Translations under genes and position numbers: made by a program
Source: Pseudomonadota bacterium
GTDB lineage: Bacteria > Pseudomonadota > Alphaproteobacteria > Rhizobiales > Rhizobiaceae
Assembly (NCBI GenBank): GCA_023419995.1
Contig: JAEZXF010000280.1
Span: 1 to 7,241, forward strand
Length of the DNA: 7,241 nucleotides
Direction of reading: 5' to 3'
In this document: one piece after another, positions 1 through 4,846 of the stretch
Position numbering within the stretch: position 1 is the first letter of the stretch
How the letters are laid out: each line of letters begins with the position of its first letter
Notes under the pieces: model-generated
What the model was told of the DNA's origin: nothing
The model's database searches: none
The model's input: the letters and a program-made list of their open reading frames with translations, nothing else

Positions 1-429
1 CCTCTCGAAAATGTGGCGCCGCGCTTCATTCTCGATAGCACGATTGGCAGCGATAAGCCCCTCGACCGTCGAGTAGGCTTGCGCCGGCGGCTTCCACTCG
101 GGATCGACTTTGCGAACATCGCGGATCGCCCTGCGCATGGCGCCGTATGATTGCGTCAGCAATATCTCCTGCGCCGGCGTGATCGGATGCCAGCGCCCGC
201 CGATCCTGATCTGTCCGCCGCCGCCGCGACGCCGTGAGACTCGATGGACCTGCGCATAGCCGGGCGTCCGGGTCCATTGCCCGCCATCCGGATGGCCCCG
301 CGGCACACGCGGCTGATCGGGGCGGAAACCGGCCTTGACGCCAAGCGAAAGCCGGAGCATCGCCGTCCGCACGCGCAGGCTCGCCAATTGCCATCTCAGC
401 GGGGATTGCCGGGTTTCTTGCCGATCCAC
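1..429 (-). CDS. Unrecognised protein with PDGGQWT motif, partial (runs off left edge)
   Basis: The frame is open from a GTG at 429-427 to base 1 with no stop, giving 143 visible residues. An in-frame TGA lies upstream at about 510, and GTG 429 is the first start codon after it. AGGAGGT at 438-444, 8 nt ahead, supports that start strongly. The protein begins MDRQETRQSPLRW. Residues 11-35 are basic and partly hydrophobic, DQPRVPRGHPDGGQWT spans 38-53, a Gly run lies at 69-72, and the charged tail from about 85 (TPAQEILLTQ...ANRAIENEARRHIFER) looks helical. From memory, the PRVPxGxPDGGQWT segment recurs near the N terminus of alphaproteobacterial hypothetical proteins of unknown role, so no function is assigned. 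The C terminus, which would be diagnostic, is outside the window. Codons 84-143 include 16 of 60 ending in A/T (hand count), against about 4 of the first 40 in the hydrolase, hinting at accessory origin. Confidence 0.72.
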   Translation of the reverse strand, partial: MDRQETRQSPLRWQLASLRVRTAMLRLSLGVKAGFRPDQPRVPRGHPDGGQWTRTPGYAQVHRVSRRRGGGGQIRIGGRWHPITPAQEILLTQSYGAMRRAIRDVRKVDPEWKPPAQAYSTVEGLIAANRAIENEARRHIFER

Positions 430-697
430 GCGCTTCCACCTCCTTTGCCCGTGACAGCGCGAGTGTGAGGCACTGCTGGAAGAGGTGGGCGAAGCGGCCG
501 TTTCGTTTCATGCAAGCCCTTGGGTTCGTTGAGGATTTTTCCTGAAATGCCTTCGCTTCGTCCACACCCGGCGGAAGAGGCGACAGGTTTCCGAACCGCG
601 CCGAACGGGTAAGATTTCCCCGAGCAGGATAGCGGCCGGCGATTCGTCTTCGGACGGGTGAACGTCGCGGCGTGCGCCGGAGGCAAAGGGAAACAGA
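430..697. other. Divergent intergenic region with no recognised gene
   Basis: This 268-bp spacer separates the left-edge minus-strand gene from the plus-strand hydrolase and must hold both 5' regions. I found no convincing sigma-70 promoter, no GGAAC-N16/17-CGTT pair (EcfG-type) and no RNA gene. The only small frames, such as a 21-codon one at 547-612, lack a well-placed Shine-Dalgarno. Short A/T-richer patches at about 501-512 and 528-546 are the likeliest promoter locations, but I cannot assign boxes. Confidence 0.5.
438..444 (-). promoter_or_regulatory. Strong Shine-Dalgarno fixing a GTG start
   Basis: On the minus strand AGGAGGT sits 8 nt upstream of the GTG at 429-427. It is a near-perfect anti-SD match and the main reason to accept the GTG start of the left-edge gene. 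Confidence 0.7.
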
Positions 698-1582
698 ATG
701 CCGAGCCTGAAATATCACCTCGTCGCCTTCGTCCTGCGTCACACGCGCAAGAAGGCGTTCGCCAGCCCCGAGGGCCTCCATGCGCGCATCGCCAGGATGC
801 GCCCGCAGGAGGACCACCGGCCACCCGCCGGGATCGCGCGGCGGCTCGACATCGCCGAGCGCATGGTGGCGGGCTGCCCGGTCTACGAGGCGCGGCCGAA
901 GGGGACGGCGATCGCGCGGCGCATCCTCTACATCCACGGCGGCGCGTTCTGCTTCGAGATGACGCCGCACCACTGGAACCTGGTGGCGGAGCTGGCCGAG
1001 CGGCTTTCGGCGCACGTCACCGTGCCGATCTACCCGCTCGCGCCCGAAAACCGGCTGCCGAAGGTCGAGGCGATGATGACCGAGGTCTATCGCGAGGTGC
1101 TCGGCGAAGGCGGCGACGTGGCGATCGTCGGCGATTCCGCCGGCGGGACGATGGCGCTGGCGCTGACCATGACGGCCGCCCGCAACGGCTGGCCTCTCGC
1201 CTCGCGCCTCGTCCTCATCTCGCCCGGCATCGACATGACGCTGGCGAACCCGCAGGTGCGGCAATACGCGAAGCTCGACCCCTGGCTCGACATTCCGGGC
1301 GGCCAGGAGGCGATGCGGCTCTACGGCGGCGAGATCCCGCTCGACGACTGGCGCATCAGCCCGCTCTACGGCGACCTGTCGGTGCTGCCGCCGACGCTGG
1401 CGTTCTCGGGCACCCACGACATCCTCTATCCCGACACGGTGCTGTTCGCCGAGCGGGCCCGGGCGGCAGGCAGGCGCGTCGACCTCGTCACAGGCGAGCG
1501 CATGTTCCATGTCTGGCCGCTGATCGACATGCCGGAGGCAAGGCCGGCGCGCGACAGGATGGTCGCCTTCCTGTCGGCCTGA
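698..1582 (+). CDS. Alpha/beta hydrolase, HSL-like (fold-3) esterase family
   Basis: This 294-aa protein has the hallmarks of the hormone-sensitive-lipase-like esterases (Abhydrolase_3). HGGAF at 80-84 is the oxyanion-hole motif, with Ala where many members have a third Gly. YPLAPENRLP at 112-121 is the family's YxLAPExxxP block. GDSAGG at 145-150 is the nucleophile elbow with Ser147. GTHDILYPD at 238-246 supplies Asp241, and FHVWP at 270-274 supplies His271. The Ser-Asp-His triad is therefore complete, and the length is near the family norm of about 300 aa. No signal peptide is evident, so a cytoplasmic carboxylesterase acting on a small acyl ester is likely; the substrate is unknown. AAAGGG at 685-690, 7 nt before ATG 698, is a reasonable ribosome binding site. 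The gene stands alone, divergent from the left-edge gene and convergent with the LysR gene 12 bp away. Confidence 0.9.
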   Translation: MPSLKYHLVAFVLRHTRKKAFASPEGLHARIARMRPQEDHRPPAGIARRLDIAERMVAGCPVYEARPKGTAIARRILYIHGGAFCFEMTPHHWNLVAELAERLSAHVTVPIYPLAPENRLPKVEAMMTEVYREVLGEGGDVAIVGDSAGGTMALALTMTAARNGWPLASRLVLISPGIDMTLANPQVRQYAKLDPWLDIPGGQEAMRLYGGEIPLDDWRISPLYGDLSVLPPTLAFSGTHDILYPDTVLFAERARAAGRRVDLVTGERMFHVWPLIDMPEARPARDRMVAFLSA

Positions 1583-1586
1583 GGCG

Positions 1587-1607
1587 CGGCGGGGTCAGAA
1601 CCCGCCG
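1587..1607. terminator. GC-rich hairpin between convergent genes, weak terminator candidate
   Basis: CGGCGGG (1587-1593) pairs with CCCGCCG (1601-1607) around a 7-nt loop, giving a 7-bp GC stem just after the hydrolase stop. It overlaps the last codons and stop of the LysR gene. No T-tract follows on either strand, so intrinsic termination is doubtful. It may only slow polymerase or protect 3' ends. Confidence 0.25.
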
Positions 1608-2491
1608 GTCTCGCGGAACGCGTCGAAGGTGGCGCGGATGTGCTCGGCCGCTGCCAGAACCGGCGCCGAAGCGTCGGGCGCCACGGTCATCGCCAGATTA
1701 TAGTTGGACAGTGCCGGCAGCCCTTCCTGCGGCCCCAGCGCCACCACCTCCTCGCCGATGAACGACTTCGGCAGCGGCGCGATGGCGAGGTCGGCGAGGA
1801 TCGCCGCGCGCTGCCCGGCCGTGTGGGCGCTCATGTAGGCGATGCGGTAGTCGCGGCCGCTGCGGCCCAGTGCCTCCAGCGCGTCGGCCCGCCAGGCGCA
1901 GCCCTCCTCCCAGATCGACAGCGGCAGCGGCTCGCGCAGGTGGGCGCTGCCGCCCTTGGCCCCGCCCCAGACGATCGGCTCGGTCAGCAGCACCTCGGAA
2001 TCGGCGGGGATGCTGCGGCAGACGGTGAACAGGGTGATGTCGAGCTGGCGCTCGGCCATGCGCCGCCGCAGGTTGGCGCTCTGGTCGATGGTGACGTCGA
2101 CGGCGATGGACGGGTGCGTGTGGGCAAACCGCTTGAGCACGTTGGGCAGCACGCGCTCGCCGTAGTCGTCGGGGGAGCCGAGCCGCACCACGCCGGCGAT
2201 GTCCGGCACGATGAACTTCGACACCGCCTCGCGGTTGAGCGCCAGCATGCGCCGGGCATAGCCCATCAGCATCTCGCCGTCCTGGGTCAGCGTCACCGAG
2301 CGCGCGTCGCGCGAGAACACGGAGACGCCCAGCGTCTCCTCCAGCTTCTTGATCTGCATCGACACGGCCGAGGGCGTGCGGAACACCCCGCTCGCCGCGA
2401 GCGTGAAGCTGCCGGTCTCGGCGATGGCGACGAAGGTGCGCAGCACGTCGAGGTCGAGCACGGGCAGCGGGTGGTTCAGCGGAGCGTTCAT
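1595..2491 (-). CDS. LysR-family transcriptional regulator
   Basis: This 298-aa protein is of standard LysR length. The N-terminal winged HTH covers about residues 13-72, with LDVLRTFVAIAETGSFTLAA followed by the recognition region TPSAVSMQIKKLEETLGVSVF and the wing SRDARSVTLTQDGEMLM. A linker helix leads to a periplasmic-binding-like effector domain from about residue 98 (VVRLGSPDDY...). I chose ATG 2491. An in-frame TTG at 2524 would add 11 residues that lie outside the conserved domain and overlap the control region. The ribosome site is weak (GGAAAG, 3 nt from ATG). The effector is unknown. The gene is divergent from the DUF1127 gene, an arrangement I recall as common in Rhizobiales. The T-N11-A box in the shared spacer suggests autoregulation and control of its neighbour. 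Confidence 0.92.
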   Translation of the reverse strand: MNAPLNHPLPVLDLDVLRTFVAIAETGSFTLAASGVFRTPSAVSMQIKKLEETLGVSVFSRDARSVTLTQDGEMLMGYARRMLALNREAVSKFIVPDIAGVVRLGSPDDYGERVLPNVLKRFAHTHPSIAVDVTIDQSANLRRRMAERQLDITLFTVCRSIPADSEVLLTEPIVWGGAKGGSAHLREPLPLSIWEEGCAWRADALEALGRSGRDYRIAYMSAHTAGQRAAILADLAIAPLPKSFIGEEVVALGPQEGLPALSNYNLAMTVAPDASAPVLAAAEHIRATFDAFRETGGF

Positions 2492-2502
2492 CGGCTTTCC
2501 AA

Positions 2503-2545
2503 TCAGATTTTCTGAATGAAACAATCATTCCATTTCGTTTGATTG
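2503..2545. promoter_or_regulatory. Candidate LysR operator: three overlapping inverted repeats
   Basis: Three dyads lie end to end between the LysR and DUF1127 genes. TCAGA-ttt-TCTGA (2503-2515) is an exact T-N11-A box with dyad symmetry, the classical LysR-type recognition motif. GAATGA-aacaa-TCATTC (2514-2530) overlaps it by two bases. CAATCA-N12-TGATTG (2522-2527 and 2540-2545) overlaps the predicted DUF1127 -35 hexamer. The first box is 11 bp upstream of the LysR ATG. The dyads are read directly; binding by the adjacent LysR protein is inference. Confidence 0.55.
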
Positions 2546-2566
2546 AACACGAGACGATGGCATAGT
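2539..2566 (+). promoter_or_regulatory. Predicted sigma-70 promoter of the DUF1127 gene
   Basis: TTGATT (2539-2544) and CATAGT (2561-2566) are separated by 16 bp. The start site would be near 2573, leaving a leader of about 43 nt before ATG 2616. The -10 match is imperfect, as is common in alphaproteobacteria. The T-N11-A box would be centred about 64 bp upstream of this start, the usual LysR recognition-site position. Confidence 0.35.
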
Positions 2567-2615
2567 CAAGTCAGAACAGGCAGTACCCCCGCTGCCTCCG
2601 CCAATGGAGATGACG

Positions 2616-2783
2616 ATGTCCATCCTGAGCACCATCGCCCGCCTCGCCTCCGACTACCGCCTGCGCCGCCGCCGGTTCGCGACCTATATCGAGGTCTCCA
2701 AGCTGCCGCGGGAGATCCAGAAGGATATCGGCTGGCCCGATCCGGTCGAGGAGCGCCGCGAGCCGCTGCGTCACCGGCGCTGA
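2616..2783 (+). CDS. DUF1127 family small basic protein
   Basis: This is a 55-aa arginine-rich protein: MSILSTIARLASDY, then RLRRRRF at 15-21, then LPREIQKDIGWPDPVEE at 30-46. The pattern of an N-terminal basic helix followed by a leucine-rich helix ending in (K/A)DIG fits DUF1127 (YjiS-like). Three in-frame ATGs occur at 2604, 2610 and 2616. I chose 2616 because GGAG at 2606-2609 lies 6 nt ahead of it; the two earlier ATGs overlap or abut that motif. Family members in Agrobacterium and Rhodobacter have been linked to RNA turnover, stress and phosphate or carbon metabolism, with RNA binding shown or suggested for some. Whether that holds here is inference. The gene is divergent from the LysR gene. 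A bulged stem around its stop (2772-2790) has no U-tract. Confidence 0.82.
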   Translation: MSILSTIARLASDYRLRRRRFATYIEVSKLPREIQKDIGWPDPVEERREPLRHRR

Positions 2784-2799
2784 GCGCGTGCCTGCCTGC

Positions 2800-2809
2800 G
2801 ACACGTGTC
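2800..2809. promoter_or_regulatory. Perfect 10-bp palindrome GACACGTGTC
   Basis: A perfect palindrome lies 17 bp after the DUF1127 stop, 21 bp upstream of the TTGACA predicted for the GlxA-type gene. Its place in the spacer suits an upstream activator or operator half of that promoter. No regulator can be named, and one 10-bp palindrome could occur by chance. Confidence 0.25.
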
Positions 2810-2830
2810 AAAATCCTCCTCCCCATCCCG

Positions 2831-2860
2831 TTGACATCGAAGCGGTTTCCTGATGACGCT
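2831..2860 (+). promoter_or_regulatory. Possible promoter of the GlxA-family regulator
   Basis: TTGACA at 2831-2836 is a consensus -35 hexamer. The -10 region 17-18 bp downstream (TGACGC or GACGCT, 2854-2860) is a poor match, so the promoter may depend on an activator. It would give a leader of about 50 nt to the GTG at 2918. Confidence 0.3.
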
Positions 2861-2903
2861 TTGCTGATCGCGACATGAGGATGTCAGCGGGCCGCTTCAG
2901 TCC

Positions 2904-2912
2904 GGGAGGAGG
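2904..2912 (+). promoter_or_regulatory. Shine-Dalgarno fixing the GTG start of the GlxA-family gene
   Basis: GGGAGGAGG lies 5 nt upstream of GTG 2918. No ATG in this frame is both near the conserved N terminus and preceded by such a site, so it decides the start. Confidence 0.7.
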
Positions 2913-2917
2913 CGCAA

Positions 2918-3916
2918 GTGACCCAAGGCAATGCCGTCAAACGTTCGATCGTCTTTTTCCTGGTGCCCGATTTCACCATGATCGCCTTCGCGACGGCGCT
3001 CGAGCCGCTGCGCTCGGCGAACCGGATGCTGGGCTACGAAGGCTATCGCTGGCGGCTGGCGAGCATCGACGGCCGGCCGGTTCGCGCCTCGAACGGGGTC
3101 GAATGCGCCGTCGACACCTCGCTCGACGAGGAACGCAAGCGGATGGCCGGTGCGGAGCGGCCGTCGATGGTCATCGTCTGCTCCGGCCTCAACGTCGAGA
3201 CCTACCGGGAGAAGTCGGTCTTCGCCTGGCTGCGCGAGGTGCACAATCGCGGCGGCGCCGTCGGCGGCCTGTGCACGGGCGCGCACGTGCTGGCACAGGC
3301 GGGGCTGCTCTCGGGCCGGCGCTGCGCCATCCACTGGGAGAACCTGCCGGGCTTCGCCGAGACCTTTCCGAAGGTCAACGTCTATGCCGACCTGTTCGAG
3401 GTCGACGCCAACATCTACACCTGCGCCGGCGGCACCGCCGCGCTCGACATGAGGCTGAAGCTGATCGGCGACGATTTCGGCGACGGCGTGGTCAACCGCG
3501 TCTGCGAGCAGGTGCTGACCGACCGCGTGCGCAGCCCGACGGACCGCCAGCGCCTGCCGCTGCGCGCGCGCCTCGGCGTGCAGAACTCGAAGGTGCTGAC
3601 CATCATCGAGCTGATGGAGGCGAACCTCGCCGAGCCGCTGTCGCTGGTCGAGATCGCCGATCACGTCGGCCTGTCGCGCCGGCAGATCGAGCGGCTGTTC
3701 AGCCAGGAGATGGGCCGCTCCCCCGCGCGCTACTATCTCGAGATCAGGCTCGACCGGGCGCGCCATCTCCTCATCCAGTCGTCGATGCCGGTGGTGGAGG
3801 TGGCGGTCGCCTGCGGCTTCGTCTCCGCCTCGCACTTCTCCAAGTGCTATCGCGAGCTCTACGCCCGCTCGCCGCAGCAGGAGCGCGGCGAGCGCAAGCC
3901 GCTGATGGCGGCCTGA
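2918..3916 (+). CDS. GlxA-family transcriptional regulator (DJ-1/PfpI domain + AraC HTH), GbdR-like
   Basis: This 332-aa protein has two domains. Residues 9-195 resemble the class-I amidotransferase (DJ-1/PfpI) fold used as a ligand sensor: SIVFFLVPDFTMIAFATALE at 10-29, EPLRSANRMLGYEGYRW at 29-45, GLCTGAHVLAQAGLL at 117-131 with Cys119 at the elbow, and AIHWEN at 137-142. Residues 225-320 form an AraC/XylS DNA-binding domain with two HTHs (SLVEIADHVGLSRRQIERLF at 242-261, and VAVACGFVSASHFSKCYREL at 295-314). The N-terminal pattern EPLRxANR...YRW...DG.PVRASNG matches the GbdR/CdhR/ArgR branch as I recall it. GbdR responds to glycine betaine or dimethylglycine and activates their catabolic genes. 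The GcvT-type dehydrogenase starting to be read at 4847 and beyond supports a similar role here, but carnitine or arginine control is not excluded. Its stop is 10 bp from the convergent DUF1194 stop. Confidence 0.9.
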   Translation: MTQGNAVKRSIVFFLVPDFTMIAFATALEPLRSANRMLGYEGYRWRLASIDGRPVRASNGVECAVDTSLDEERKRMAGAERPSMVIVCSGLNVETYREKSVFAWLREVHNRGGAVGGLCTGAHVLAQAGLLSGRRCAIHWENLPGFAETFPKVNVYADLFEVDANIYTCAGGTAALDMRLKLIGDDFGDGVVNRVCEQVLTDRVRSPTDRQRLPLRARLGVQNSKVLTIIELMEANLAEPLSLVEIADHVGLSRRQIERLFSQEMGRSPARYYLEIRLDRARHLLIQSSMPVVEVAVACGFVSASHFSKCYRELYARSPQQERGERKPLMAA

Positions 3917-3929
3917 CGGTCCGCCGTCA
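3914..3929. terminator. Hairpin built from both convergent stop codons
   Basis: TGACGG (3914-3919) and CCGTCA (3924-3929) are perfect inverted repeats with a 4-nt loop. The left arm starts with the GlxA-family stop TGA, and the right arm ends with the DUF1194 stop read on the other strand. No T-tract follows, so it is at best a weak bidirectional terminator or 3'-end stabiliser. Confidence 0.3.
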
Positions 3930-4757
3930 CCGGTCGCCGTCCCACATCCACGACCGGTTCATCCACATCTTCTCGCCGACGAGGCAATCGGAGCCGCCCG
4001 CCTGCACGGAGGCGCGCATGACGGGAAGCCGGCCGGCCGGCGGGCCGTTGCCGGCAAGCTCCAGCACCAGCTTGCGGCGAACCGCCTCGGGAAACTGGCT
4101 CCAGTCGTTGACCGGGATCATGAAAGCTCCCGGCCCGCCGATCACGCAGTCGCGGTAGTAGGCGTCGAGATCGGTGATCTCGAACCGCCCGCCGAAGCCG
4201 CTCGTCGTCATCAGCGGCAGGCCGTTGACGGTGATGCCCTGCGCCACCAGCGCGTCGCGCGTCTCGGTCACGGGCGCGCCCTGGTTGTTCGGCCCGTCGC
4301 CGGAGACGTCGACCACCCGCCGCATGCCGCGGTGCGGGCTTTCGGCGAAGAGATCGGCGGCGAAGCTGAGCGCGCCCGAGATCGAGGTGCGCCTCGCGCT
4401 GTTGGACGGGGCAAGGGTCAGCTTCTCGGCCACCTGCCGCGCATCCTGCGCATTGGCGACCACCGTCCACGGCACGATCACGTGCTGGACGCTGTCTCCC
4501 GCCCATTCGACATAGGCGAGCGCGATCCTGCCGTGCATGCCGTCCTCGATGGCGCGGACGACGTCGTTGTGCGTGAGCGCGGCGGCATAGCCGTCGCGCT
4601 GGATGGCGAGCTCTTCCGGGGACATGGACAGCGAGACATCGACCGCCAGGATCAGTTCGACGTCGACCGGCTCGGCGAGCGCCGCCCCGGCGAAGGTGCT
4701 CGCCGTCAGGATCAGGCCTGCATGAAACGCAGGCCGAAAGCGCCGTGAGCGTGACAT
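3927..4757 (-). CDS. DUF1194 (VWA-like) secreted protein
   Basis: This 276-aa protein starts with a typical Sec signal: basic SRSRRFRP, hydrophobic AGLILTASTFAGAALA, and likely cleavage after residue 28. The mature part is one domain matching DUF1194, a von Willebrand factor A-like family. VDVELILAVDVSLSMS at 31-46 gives the metal-site DxSxS (D40, S42, S44). YVEWAG at 82-87 and RTSISGALSFAADLF at 123-137 (Thr124) are further family blocks. VVDVSGDGPNNQG at 148-160 supplies the later acidic residue. Only two cysteines remain (C204, C258), so a periplasmic disulfide is possible. VWA domains usually bind metal and a protein partner; the partner and role of DUF1194 proteins are unknown. ATG 4757 has no clear Shine-Dalgarno, though TATCCT lies 6 nt upstream, so a leaderless start is conceivable. 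The gene lies just after the oxidoreductase terminator and is probably its own unit. Confidence 0.88.
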   Translation of the reverse strand: MSRSRRFRPAFHAGLILTASTFAGAALAEPVDVELILAVDVSLSMSPEELAIQRDGYAAALTHNDVVRAIEDGMHGRIALAYVEWAGDSVQHVIVPWTVVANAQDARQVAEKLTLAPSNSARRTSISGALSFAADLFAESPHRGMRRVVDVSGDGPNNQGAPVTETRDALVAQGITVNGLPLMTTSGFGGRFEITDLDAYYRDCVIGGPGAFMIPVNDWSQFPEAVRRKLVLELAGNGPPAGRLPVMRASVQAGGSDCLVGEKMWMNRSWMWDGDR

Positions 4758-4784
4758 GCGGGCAGGATACGCGATCGGCGCCCG

Positions 4785-4817
4785 ATGAAAAGAAGAAGGG
4801 CCGGCGTGACCGGCCCT
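4785..4817 (-). terminator. Rho-independent terminator after the FAD oxidoreductase gene
   Basis: AGGGCCGG (4797-4804) and CCGGCCCT (4810-4817) form a perfect 8-bp GC-rich stem with a 5-nt loop. Read on the minus strand, the stem is followed at once by TCTTCTTTTC, a U-rich tract. It begins 29 bp past the oxidoreductase stop and so should end that transcript before the DUF1194 gene at 4757. On the plus strand the T-run (TTTTT, near 4829) is too far from the stem to work the same way. Confidence 0.7.
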
Positions 4818-4846
4818 CTCCCTTCACGTTTTTGCGACCGCCGCCG

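Noticed and set aside
547..612. 21-codon frame ahead of the hydrolase
   Set aside because: No well-placed ribosome site; the nearest GAGG is 12 nt away. There is no recognisable sequence, so I do not call it a leader peptide.
26..1510. 494-codon open frame on the minus strand
   Set aside because: It runs antisense through the hydrolase, which has a full catalytic motif set, and overlaps the better supported left-edge gene. Its translation is Arg/His/Asp-rich with no domain, as expected of GC-rich shadow frames.
658..1761. 367-codon plus-strand frame over the hydrolase and LysR end
   Set aside because: It is an out-of-frame shadow of the hydrolase. The product is low-complexity, rich in Arg, Ala and Gly, and it crosses into the convergent LysR gene.
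1640..2515. 291-codon plus-strand frame antisense to the LysR gene
   Set aside because: The His/Arg/Gly-rich composition and absence of motifs mark it as a mirror frame of the LysR coding sequence.
1595..2524. TTG start adding 11 residues to the LysR protein
   Set aside because: The extra residues lie outside the conserved HTH, and TTG would place coding sequence across the T-N11-A box. ATG 2491 gives the normal family length.
2772..2790. Bulged stem CAC(CG)GCGC-TGA-GCGCGTG around the DUF1127 stop as a terminator
   Set aside because: It has a 2-nt bulge, a 3-nt loop and no following U-tract, so intrinsic termination cannot be supported.
2875..4158. 427-codon plus-strand frame over the GlxA-family gene
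   Set aside because: It is a shadow in another frame of the regulator, which has a strong Shine-Dalgarno and two recognisable domains. It also runs through the convergent DUF1194 gene.
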